Assembly: GCF_003119195.2 (NCBI RefSeq)
Contig: NZ_CP022254.1
Location: 727,501 to 791,500, forward strand
Length of the DNA stretch: 64,000 nt
Direction: 5' to 3'
DNA from: Azospirillum baldaniorum
GTDB taxonomy: Bacteria > Pseudomonadota > Alphaproteobacteria > Azospirillales > Azospirillaceae
A program made the translations under genes and the position numbers. Of the stretch, positions 54,151 to 63,600 are shown piece by piece. The notes beneath the pieces were generated by a model. It was given only the letters and a program-made list of their open reading frames with translations. It was not told the origin of the DNA and did not search any database. The stretch's first letter is position 1. Every line of letters begins with the position of its first letter.

Positions 54151-55137
54151 TCAGCGGCGGCCGAAGCGGGCCTGGAGCTCACCCACGATGCCACGGCGGA
54201 AGACCAGCACGCAGACCACGAAGATGGCGCCGATCACCACCGGAACCGGCATGCTGGTGGCCGCCAGATAGCTTTCCAGCGTGACGACGATGGCCGCCCC
54301 CACCACCGGGCCGAGCAGCGTGCCCATGCCGCCGAGAAGCGTCATCAGCACCACCTCGCCGGACATCTGCCACGTCACGTCGGTCAGCGAGGCGAGCTGG
54401 AAGACCAGCGCCTTGGTTCCGCCGGCCAGCCCGGCGAGGCTCGCCGACAGCACGAAGGCCAGCAGCTTGTAGCGCTCCGTCCGGTAGCCGAGCGACACGG
54501 CGCGCGGCTCGTTCTCGCGGATCGCCTTCAGCACCTGACCGAAGGGCGAATGCACGGCGCGCCAGACCACCGCGAAGCCGACCAGGAACACCGCCAGCAC
54601 GAAGTAGTACATGGACAGCGAGTTGTTCAGGTCGATCACCCCGAACAGATGCCCGCGCGGCACCGCCTGGATGCCGTCCTCGCCACCGGTGAACTTGAGC
54701 TGCAGCGCCATGAAGAAGACCATCTGCGACAGCGCCAACGTGATCATGGCGAAGTAGATGCCCTGCCGGCGGATCGCCAGCGCGCCGAAGGCGAGGCCGA
54801 GCAGCGCGGAGAAGCCCATGCCGAGCAGGATGCTGACCTCCGGCCCCAGCCCCCAGACCTTGGCGGAATGGGCGGTGATGTAGGCCGCCCCGCCGAAGAA
54901 GGCGGCGTGGCCGAAGCTCAGCAGGCCGGCGAAGCCGATCAGCAGGTTGAAGGCGCAGGCGAACAGCGCGAAGCACAGCACCTTCATCACGAAGACGGGG
55001 TACAGCACGAAGGGCGCCGCCAGCGCGATCAGCAGGCCGATGCCGAGGATGATGGCGTTCCGGGCGGTGTCCTGCCCCGGACGGCGCAGCGCGATGGTCG
55101 TCGTCTGGGTGTCGGTCGTCTTGATTTGGGCGGCCAT
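54151..55137 (-). CDS. livM: Branched-chain amino acid type ABC permease (LivM)
   Basis: A 328-residue inner-membrane permease of the HAAT family, paired with LivH. About nine helices, with GFAGLLSFGHAAFFGGAAYI and the C-terminal EAA-like segment of LivM (GYRTERYKLLAFVLSA, GGMGTLLGPVVGAAI). Start 55137, 3 bp after the livH stop, so they are translationally coupled. Members of this family import leucine, isoleucine and valine, but also urea, amides or short acids. Confidence 0.94.
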   Translation of the reverse strand: MAAQIKTTDTQTTTIALRRPGQDTARNAIILGIGLLIALAAPFVLYPVFVMKVLCFALFACAFNLLIGFAGLLSFGHAAFFGGAAYITAHSAKVWGLGPEVSILLGMGFSALLGLAFGALAIRRQGIYFAMITLALSQMVFFMALQLKFTGGEDGIQAVPRGHLFGVIDLNNSLSMYYFVLAVFLVGFAVVWRAVHSPFGQVLKAIRENEPRAVSLGYRTERYKLLAFVLSASLAGLAGGTKALVFQLASLTDVTWQMSGEVVLMTLLGGMGTLLGPVVGAAIVVTLESYLAATSMPVPVVIGAIFVVCVLVFRRGIVGELQARFGRR

Positions 55138-55140
55138 GGC

Positions 55141-56028
55141 TCAGCGCTCCCGTCCGAAGAGGCCCGCGGGCTTGATGAGAAGGACGATCGCCATCACGAC
55201 GAACACCACGATGTTGGAGGCTTCGGGGTAGAAGACCTTGGTCAGGCCCTCCAGCAGTCCCAGCCCCAGGCCGGTGACGATGGCGCCGAGGATGGAGCCC
55301 ATGCCGCCGATCACCACCACCGCGAAGACGACGATGATCAGGTTGGAGCCCATCAGCGGCGACACCTGATAAATGGGTGCCGCGAGCACGCCGGCCAGCC
55401 CGGCCAGAGCCACGCCGAAGCCGTAGGTGGCGGTGATCATCACCGGCACGTTGATGCCGAAGGCCTGGACCAGCACCGGGTTCTCGGTGGCGGCGCGCAG
55501 GTAGGCGCCGAGCCGCGTCCGCTCGATGGCGAACCACGTCCCGAAGCAGACGATCAGCGAGGCGACGACGACCCAGCCGCGGTAGTTGGGCAGGAACATG
55601 AAGCCCAGGTTCTGGCCGCCCTTGAGCGCGTCCGGGATGGGATAGGGCTGGCCCGACACGCCGTAGAAGTGGCGGAAGGCGCCTTCCATGATCAGGGCGA
55701 GGCCGAAGGTCAGCAGCAGGCCGTAGAGATGGTCGAGCTTGTAGAGCCGCGACAGCATGGTTTTTTCAAGAACCACGCCGAGCAGCCCGACGATCAGCGG
55801 CGACAGGCCCAACGCCCACCAGTAGCCGAGGCCGAGCTTCGTCAGCAGCAGCCACGCCACGAAGGCGCCAATCATGTAGAGCGCGCCGTGGGCGAAGTTG
55901 ATGACGTTCAGCATGCCGAAGATGACCGCCAGCCCAAGGCTGAGCAGCGCGTAAAAGGACCCGTTGATGAGGCCGAGCAGAAGCTGGCCGAACAGGACCT
56001 GGGGCGGCACCCCCAGCAAGTCGAACAT
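55141..56028 (-). CDS. livH: Branched-chain amino acid type ABC permease (LivH)
   Basis: A 295-residue permease of the LivH type: LLGLINGSFYALLSLGLAVIFGM and NFAHGALYMIGAF, plus GGMGSILGAIVTGLGLGLLEGL near the C-terminus. About eight helices. It lies between livM and livK. A type-B REP repeat occupies the 127-bp gap before livK and may set the ratio of binding protein to permease. Confidence 0.94.
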   Translation of the reverse strand: MFDLLGVPPQVLFGQLLLGLINGSFYALLSLGLAVIFGMLNVINFAHGALYMIGAFVAWLLLTKLGLGYWWALGLSPLIVGLLGVVLEKTMLSRLYKLDHLYGLLLTFGLALIMEGAFRHFYGVSGQPYPIPDALKGGQNLGFMFLPNYRGWVVVASLIVCFGTWFAIERTRLGAYLRAATENPVLVQAFGINVPVMITATYGFGVALAGLAGVLAAPIYQVSPLMGSNLIIVVFAVVVIGGMGSILGAIVTGLGLGLLEGLTKVFYPEASNIVVFVVMAIVLLIKPAGLFGRER

Positions 56029-56083
56029 GACCGTCCCTCCCTGTGTATCGGACTTGTGTTTTTTTGATTGGGTGCTTGGGGTG

Positions 56084-56137
56084 GGCCCCCACCCAACCCT
56101 CCCCCTGCAAAGCGGGGGGAGGCCGGGAGGGGGGCCC
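56084..56137. repeat. REP-like repeat, type B
   Basis: Near copy of the repeat at 26425: CCCCCACCCAACCCTCCCC, then CCTGCAAAGCGGGGGGAGG and GGGAGGGGGGCCC. It lies in the livH-livK gap inside the operon. Confidence 0.75.
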
Positions 56138-56155
56138 GTCTCGAAACTCAGACCC

Positions 56156-57358
56156 TTACTTCACCAGCGCGCAGCCGCTCTTGGCCGGGTCGAGGAACGC
56201 CTGCTCGGCCGGGATCGTCTTCACGATCTTGTAGTAGTCCCAGGGGGCCTTGGACTCGCCCGGGGTCTTCACCTGGGCCAGATACATGTCGTGGAACATG
56301 CGCCCGTTCGCGGCGATCTTGCCGTTCTTGGTGAACATGTCGGCGACCGGGGTCTCGCGCATCTTGGCGGCGACCTTGTCCGGATCGTCGGAGCCGACCG
56401 CCTCGACCGCCTTCAGGTAGTGGCGGACGGCGGAGTAGACGCCGGCCTGGACCATGGTCGGCTTGCGGCCGGCCTTGGCCTCGAACTTCTTCGTCCACTC
56501 GCGGGTCTGCTCGTCGGCGTCCCAGTAGAAGCCGGTGGTCAGCAGCAGGCCCTGGGAGGCCTGGAGGCCCAGCGCGTGGATGTCGCTGATGAACAGCAAC
56601 AGGCCGGCGAGGCTCTGGCCCGACTGGGTGATGCCGAATTCCGACGCCTGCTTGACGGCGTTGGTGGCGTCGCCGCCCGCGTTGGCGAGGCCGATCACGT
56701 CGGCCTTGGAGGCCTGGGCCTGGAGCAGGTAGGACGAGAAGTCGGCGTTGCCCAGCGGATGGCGGACGTTGCCCGCGACCTTGCCGTCGAGCTGCTTGAC
56801 CATCTTCGAGGTCTCATCCTCCAGCGAGTGGCCGAAGGCGTAGTCCGCGGTGATGAAGTACCAGTTCTTCTTGCCCTGCTCGACCAGCGCGCGGGCGGTG
56901 CCGGCGGCCATGGCGTAGTTGTCGTAGGTCCACTGGAAGCCATAGGGGCTGCAGGACTTGCCGCTGAGGTCGGTCGAGCCCGGACCGGACATCAGGAAGA
57001 TGCGCTTCTTGTCCTTGGTGATGCCCTGGACGGCCAGCGCGGCGGCGGAGTTCGGCACGTCGGCGATGACGTCCACGTTGCCGGCGTCGATCCACTCGCG
57101 CGCCGTGTTGGCGGCGATGTCGGCCTTGTTCTGGTGATCGGCGACGACGATCTCGATCGGCGCGCCGGCGATCTTGCCACCGAACTCCTCAGCCGCCAGA
57201 CGGGCGGCGATGGCCGAGCCTTCGCCGGCGAGGTCGGCGTAGATGCCGGACCGGTCGTTCATCACGCCGATCTTGATCACGTTGTTGGAGACCTGGGCGT
57301 GCGCGGCCCCGGCGGTCAGCGCCAGCAATGCGGTCCCGCAAAGCAACGTCTTGAGCAT
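56156..57358 (-). CDS. livK: HAAT-family periplasmic binding protein (LivK-like)
   Basis: A 400-residue exported binding protein. A signal peptide (MLKTLLCGTALLALTAGAAH, cleavage near AHAQ) is followed by IKIGVMNDRSGIYADLAGEG, typical of family 5 ABC binding proteins. Start MLKTLLCGT at 57358 has AAGGGAG upstream; the frame is open 22 codons further. It lies between the ATPase pair and the permease pair. Length of about 400 and the GVMNDRSG opening fit amide- or amino-acid-binding members; the ligand is not certain. Confidence 0.93.
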   Translation of the reverse strand: MLKTLLCGTALLALTAGAAHAQVSNNVIKIGVMNDRSGIYADLAGEGSAIAARLAAEEFGGKIAGAPIEIVVADHQNKADIAANTAREWIDAGNVDVIADVPNSAAALAVQGITKDKKRIFLMSGPGSTDLSGKSCSPYGFQWTYDNYAMAAGTARALVEQGKKNWYFITADYAFGHSLEDETSKMVKQLDGKVAGNVRHPLGNADFSSYLLQAQASKADVIGLANAGGDATNAVKQASEFGITQSGQSLAGLLLFISDIHALGLQASQGLLLTTGFYWDADEQTREWTKKFEAKAGRKPTMVQAGVYSAVRHYLKAVEAVGSDDPDKVAAKMRETPVADMFTKNGKIAANGRMFHDMYLAQVKTPGESKAPWDYYKIVKTIPAEQAFLDPAKSGCALVK

Positions 57359-57416
57359 TTCGAACTCCCTTCGATTGGCTTTGTTTTGAGTGTTTTCGGC
57401 AGAGGGGGTGACTTGG

Positions 57417-58131
<715 letters not shown>

Positions 58132-58139
<8 letters not shown>

Positions 58140-58908
58140 GGCCCACCTCACCCGTGCCGGCCCCCGTGCCCATGTAGGCTTCCATGACCTGCGGGTTGCG
58201 CGATACGACGTCGTATGCGCCCTCGGCCAGGATCTCGCCGCGGCGGAGCACCGTGATGGTGTCCGACAGGTGGGCGACGACCGACAGGTTGTGCTCGACC
58301 ATCAGGATGGTGCGGTCGGCGGAGACGCGCTTGATCAGCGCGGCGGTGCCTTCGATGTCCTCGTGGCCCATGCCGGCCAGCGGCTCGTCGAGCAGCATCA
58401 CCTCCGGATCGAGCGCCAGCGTGGTGGCGATCTCCAGGGCGCGCTTGCGGCCGTAGGGCAGCTCGGCGGCGGTGTGGCCGGCCCAGGGGGTGAGGTTCAC
58501 CGCCTCGATCAGCTCCTCGGCGCGGTCGTGCAGGTCGTGCAGGCTGGCTTCCGGCTTCCAGAAATGGAAGCTGGTGCCGCGCGGGCGCTGCAACGCGACG
58601 CGGACATTCTCCAGCACGCTGAGGTGCGGGAAGACCGCGGAGATCTGGAAGGAGCGGACCATGCCGAGCAGCGCCACGTCGGCGGGCTTCATGGCGGTGA
58701 TGTCGCGCCCCTTGTAGAGGATCTGGCCGCGCGTCGGCGTCAGGAACTTTGTCAGCAGGTTGAAGACCGTGCTCTTGCCGGCGCCGTTCGGGCCGATCAG
58801 CGCGTGGATGGTGCCGCGGCGGACCTGGAGGTTCACCTCCTTCACCGCGATGAAGCCCTTGAACTCCTTCGAGAGTCCGCGCGCTTCCAGAATGATGTCG
58901 TCGGCCAT
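58132..58908 (-). CDS. livG: HAAT-family ABC ATPase (LivG)
   Basis: A 258-residue ATPase: Walker A GPNGAGKSTVF, VRSFQISAVFPHLSVLENV (LivG-type Q-loop), LPYGRKRALEIATTLA, Walker B VMLLDEPLAGMG, switch His in MVEHNLSVV. Start MADDIILEARG at 58908; the long upstream frame is not protein-like. First gene of the liv operon; a sigma-54-like sequence lies 70-85 bp upstream. Confidence 0.94.
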
Positions 58909-58977
58909 GGGTGCCGCTTTTCCCTCCCTGTTCGTCCGCGTCGTCTGCCGGTCCGCGTTTTTGGTTAGGCTGATATA

Positions 58978-58993
58978 AGCACAGGGCATGCCA
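58978..58993 (-). promoter_or_regulatory. Candidate sigma-54 promoter of the liv operon
   Basis: Read on the minus strand the sequence TGGCATGCCCTGTGCT fits the -24/-12 consensus TGGCACG-N4-TTGCW at GG and GC with correct spacing, with two mismatches. It would start transcription about 58 bp before the livG ATG. Control by nitrogen supply (NtrC type) would follow for an amino-acid transporter, but activator sites are not established. Confidence 0.4.
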
Positions 58994-59009
58994 ATTGCGG
59001 GAAAATTCG

Positions 59010-59040
59010 TTAATTCATTGAAACTGTTGAATTCATCAAA
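59010..59040. promoter_or_regulatory. Pair of A/T-rich direct repeats upstream of livG
   Basis: TTAATTCATTGAAA and TTGAATTCATCAAA lie 17-18 bp apart in an otherwise GC-rich region, with a shared AATTCAT core. They could be activator half-sites or promoter parts for the liv operon or for the divergent cobW transcript. Confidence 0.3.
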
Positions 59041-59211
59041 GGCGGCGACAGCATCGCACGCGGTCCGGAGTGTCAGCTTTCCAGACAGACTGTACCGATC
59101 TTCCGACACACCAACGGCAGGATGGACGGAGCGTTCCGGGTTCGATGGCACGCTTTCCGGGCGCCAAATGGCCGCTTGCAAATCGGGGGTCCGCCTGCAA
59201 TTCTGCGCCTC

Positions 59212-59406
59212 CGACGGTGCCCCGTCCGCCGTGAAGGCCCGGGGATAATAGGGAATGCGGTGCGGACCCGGATGGGGTCCAAGGCCGCGGCTGCCCCCGC
59301 AACTGTATGCGGCGAGTCCGCCTCCGGAAATGCCACGGGCCGTCAGGCCGGGAAGGCGGGAGGCGCGGCGACGACCCGCGAGCCAGGAAACCTGCCGCCA
59401 GACCGA
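59212..59406 (+). ncRNA. Cobalamin riboswitch
   Basis: The conserved core is clear: GGGGATAATAGGGAATGCGG near the 5' end (59240-59259), then GCTGCCCCCGCAACTGTA, a GGCCGGGAAGGCGGG stem, and the B12 box GCGAGCCAGGAAACCTGCCG (59379-59398). It is on the plus strand, about 50 bp before cobW. Binding of adenosylcobalamin-type ligand should lower expression of cobW and probably cobN. Ends are approximate. Confidence 0.95.
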
Positions 59407-59452
59407 AACTCATCCAATCCGCCGGGTGTGGCGGAGACAGGGAAACCAGATC

Positions 59453-60520
59453 ATGACGCATCGTGCCGTCCTCCGTCCGTCCGCCGGGAAGACCCCGGCC
59501 ACCGTCATCACCGGCTTTCTCGGCGCCGGCAAGACGACGCTGATCCGCAGCCTGCTGGAGCAGGCCGGCGGGCGCCGTCTGGCGCTGATCATCAACGAGT
59601 TCGGCGATGTCGGCATCGACGGCGAGATCCTGCGCGCCTGCGGCGATCCGACCTGCACCGAGGACGACGTGATCGAGCTGGCGAACGGCTGCCTGTGCTG
59701 CACCGTCGCCGACGACTTCGTCCCGGCCATCGAGAAGCTGCTGTCCCGCCCGCAGCCGCCGGAGCACATCATCATCGAGACGAGCGGCCTCGCCCTGCCG
59801 AAGCCGCTCGTCCAGGCCTTCCATTGGCCGGCGATCAAGACGCGGGTGACGGTGGACGGGGTGGTCGCGGTGGTCGACGCCGCCGCCGCCGCGGAGGGCC
59901 GCTTCGCCCCCGATCCGACGGCGTTGGCCGCCCAGGCCGCCGAGGCCGGGCAGCTTGACCACGAGACCCCGGTGGAGGAGGTGTTCGAGGACCAGCTCCT
60001 CTGCGCCGACCTGATCGTGGTGAACAAGACCGATCTGGTGGACGCCGCCGATCTGGCGAAGGTCGAGGACCTGATCCGCGCCGCCATGGCGGAGGGCGGG
60101 ACCGGGCGCGAGGCCAAGATCCTGCGCGCCAGCAACGGCAAGGTCGATCCGGTGGTGCTTCTCGGCGTCGGCGCCGGGGCCGAGGACGACCTCGCCAACC
60201 GCCCCAGCCACCATGACGAGGAGGAGGGTCACGACCACGACGACTTCACCAGCTTCGTCGTGGAACTCGGCCCGCAACCCGACCCGGCGGCGCTGGCGAA
60301 GACGCTGGAGCGGGTCGCCGCCGCCCATGGCGTGCTGCGCCTGAAAGGTTTCATCGACGTGCCGGGCAAGCCGATGCGCCTTCTGGTGCAGGGTGTGGGG
60401 ACACGCATCCAGACCCATTTCGACCGCTTCTGGAAGCCCGACGAGCCGCGCCGCAGCCGTCTGGTGGTGATCGGCGAGACGGGCCTGGACCGCGACGCCG
60501 TGACCGCGGCGCTGGGGTAA
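59453..60520 (+). CDS. cobW: CobW-type GTPase (metal chaperone for cobalamin synthesis)
   Basis: A 355-residue G3E-family GTPase thought to deliver cobalt to the cobaltochelatase of the aerobic B12 pathway. It has P-loop GFLGAGKTTL (about 21), the metal-binding CLCC in ANGCLCCTVADD, SGLALPKPL, NKTDLVD, and a His/Asp-rich loop HHDEEEGHDHDD (about 248). The C-terminal CobW_C domain ends the protein. Start ATG 59453, 47 bp after the riboswitch. cobN follows after a REP repeat. Confidence 0.96.
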   Translation: MTHRAVLRPSAGKTPATVITGFLGAGKTTLIRSLLEQAGGRRLALIINEFGDVGIDGEILRACGDPTCTEDDVIELANGCLCCTVADDFVPAIEKLLSRPQPPEHIIIETSGLALPKPLVQAFHWPAIKTRVTVDGVVAVVDAAAAAEGRFAPDPTALAAQAAEAGQLDHETPVEEVFEDQLLCADLIVVNKTDLVDAADLAKVEDLIRAAMAEGGTGREAKILRASNGKVDPVVLLGVGAGAEDDLANRPSHHDEEEGHDHDDFTSFVVELGPQPDPAALAKTLERVAAAHGVLRLKGFIDVPGKPMRLLVQGVGTRIQTHFDRFWKPDEPRRSRLVVIGETGLDRDAVTAALG

Positions 60521-60537
60521 TCCTTTGCCTTCATAGC

Positions 60538-60654
60538 CCTCTCCCCTCTGGGGAGAGGGTGGCCCGCAGGGCCGGTGAGGGGGGTGCGCTTGTGCCGGAC
60601 GTTCCGCCACGCGCAACCCCCTCACCCTAACCCTCTCCCCAGAGGGGAGAGGGG
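60538..60654. repeat. REP/BIME-like repeat, type A, between cobW and cobN
   Basis: CCCTCTCCCCTCTGGGGAGAGGG on the left, CCCTCTCCCCAGAGGGGAGAGGG on the right, with GGCCGGTGAGGGGG and CCCCCTCACC arms and a short central spacer. An almost perfect large palindrome inside a presumed operon. Confidence 0.85.
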
Positions 60655-60676
60655 ATTTTCGTAAAGCACCGTCACC

Positions 60677-63600
60677 ATGCACCTACTCGCCGCCCGCCAG
60701 GAAGACCTCGACGCCGGACCCCAGGCCGTGGATCTGGGGCAGAGCCCGGCGGACCTCGTCGTCCTGTCCTTCTCCGACAGCGACCTGACGGCGCTCGCCG
60801 CCTGCTGGAAGCGCCACCGCGACGCCCTGCCCTCCGATCCGTTGCCGACGCTGCGGCTGGCGAATCTCGCGCGGCTGGGGCACCCGCTGTCGGTGGACCT
60901 CTACGTCGAGTCCGTGATCCGCAAGGCGAAGCTGGTCATTCTGCGCCTGCTCGGCGGGGCGGGCTACTGGCGCTACGGGCTGGACCATGTCGCCGCCGCC
61001 TGCAGGGAGTCCGGGGTGGCGCTGGCCGTGCTGCCCGGCTGCGCCCAGCCGAACCCCGCCCTGGAGGGCTACGGCACCGTTCCGGCCGAGGCCGCGCAAC
61101 GGCTGTGGCGTGGATTCACCGAGGGCGGGCCGGACAACATGGCCAACCTGCTGGCCTACGCCGCCACTCTGAGCGGGCAGGAGCGCCCTTGGCGCGAGCC
61201 GGCGCCGGTCCCCCGCTTCGGCGTCTATGAGGGCTGGTCCAGCCAAGTTGCCGGGCCATGCGCGCCGGCCGTCTTCTACCGCTCCCACCTGCTGGCCGGC
61301 GACCTGGAGCCGGTGCACGCGCTGTGCGACGCGCTGGCCGCGCGCGGCCTCGCCCCGCTGCCGCTGTTCGTGGCGAGCCTGAAGGAACCGGACTGCGCCG
61401 CCTGGATGCGCGCCACCCTGACCGCCCGCAACGCCGCCGTCGTGATGAACCTGACCGGCTTCTCGGCGGCGCGCGAGGACGGGTCGCCACTGGAAGCCAA
61501 CGGCACGCCGGTGCTTCAGGCCGTGCTGTCCACCACGCCCGAGGAGGGCTGGCGCGGCTCCGCCCGCGGCATGGGGCCATCCGACCTCGCCATGAACGTC
61601 GTGCTGCCGGAAATGGACGGGCGCATCCTGACCCGCGCCGTCGCCTTCAAGGCCGAAGGGGCGCTCGACCCCGACCTGGAGTTCGCCCCGACGCTGATCC
61701 GCCCGGTGCCCGACCGCGTGGCCTTCGCCGCCGATCTGGCCGCCGCCTGGGTGCGGCTGGGCGCCACGCCGCGGGCCGAGCGCAAGCTGGCGCTGGTGCT
61801 GTCCGACTATCCGGGGCCGGGCGGCGGCATCGGCCATGCGGTCGGCCTCGACACCCCGGCGAGCGTCGTCGGCATCCTGGAGCGGCTGCGCGCCGAGGGC
61901 TACGCGCTGGACGGGCTTCCCGCCGGCCCCGCCGCCCTGATGGAGGCGCTGACCGGCGGCACCACCGCCCTGCTGAGCCTGGAGGACTACCGCCGCCTCG
62001 CCCCCGCCGAGGCCCGCGCCCGCATCGCGGAATGCTGGGGCGACGAGGAGGCCGACCCGCGTTCCGCCCAATTGGAAAGCGGCGCGGCCTTCCGCTTCAC
62101 GGTGCTGACCTGCGGCAACGTCGCCGTCGCCGTGCAGCCGAGCCGTGGCCACGGCCCGCTGACCACCACCCAGCACCACGACCCGGAGACGCCGCCCAGC
62201 CACGGCTACTACGCCTTCCACCTCTGGCTCCGCCATGTCCTGGGCGTCCACGCGCTGGTGCAGGTGGGCGCGCACGGGACGCTGGAATGGCTGCCGGGCA
62301 AGGCCGTCGCCCTGTCCGCCGACTGCTGGCCGGAGATCGTCGCCGGCCCCCTGCCCTGCCTTTACCCCTTCATCGTCAACAACCCCGGAGAGGGGGTGCA
62401 GGCGCGCCGCCGGTTGGGCGCGGTCCTGATCGGCCACCTGACCCCACCGCCGGTCGAGGCCGGGCTGCACGGCGACCTCGCAGACCTTGAAACGGCCATC
62501 GACGAATATTCGATGGCGACCGGGCTGGACCCGCGGCGGCTGGGCACGCTGCGGCAGACCATCCTGGATCTCGCCTGGAGGTCCGGCGTCGCCGCCGACT
62601 GCAACCTGCGGCCCGACGACGACCCCGACGCCATCCTCAGCCGCCTCGACGCCCATCTCTGCGACATCAAGGAGATGCAGATCCGCGACGGGCTGCACGT
62701 CTTCGGCACCACGCCGGAACCGGAGCGCCGCGCCCGCCTGCTCGCCGCCGTCGCCCGCTTCGCCACGGCGGAGGAGGTCGCCCCGGCGCTGGACGCTTGC
62801 GGCGAGGCCGAGATAGCCGCCCTGCTGGCCGGGCTGGACGGGCGCTTCGTGAAGCCCGGCCCCGGCGGCTCCCCGGCGCGGGGGCGGGCCGACACGCTGC
62901 CCACCGGGCGGAACCTCTACGCGCTCGACCCGCGCGGCGTGCCGACGCCGACCGCCTGGACGCTGGGCTGGCAGGCGGCGGACGCGCTGATCACCCGCTA
63001 CCTTCAGGACCACGGCGACTGGCCGAAGCGGCTGGTTGTGGATTGCTGGGGCACCCCGGCCATGCGCACCGGCGGCGACGAACTGGCCCAGGCCATGGCG
63101 CTGCTCGGCGTGCGCCCGCTGTGGGAGAACGGCTCCGGCCGGGTCACCGGTTTCGAGGTGATGCCGGCCTCCGTCCTCGGCCGGCCGCGGGTGGACGTGA
63201 CGCTGCGCATCTCCGGCCTGTTCCGCGACGTCTTTCCGCAGCAGATCGCTCTGTTCGATCAGGCCGTCCGCGCCGTGATGGCGGAGGACGAACCGGAGGA
63301 CGTGAACCCTGTCGCCGCCGCGCTCCGCACCGACCGCGCCGAACTGGAAGCCGGCGGCGCCCCGGCGGCGGAGGCCGAGCGCTGGGCCAGCGCGCGGGTC
63401 TTCGGCGCGGCCCCCGGCGCCTATGGCACGGCGCTGCCCGGCATGATCGCGCGCGGCGACTGGAGCGCGCGGGCCGATTTCGGCGCCGCCTATCTGGAGG
63501 GAAGCTGCCACGCCTACGGCAAGGGGCTGGAGGGCGTTCGGCTGCCCAGCCTGTTCCGCCGCCGCATCGGCGGGGCCGACGCGCTGGTCCACCACCAGGA

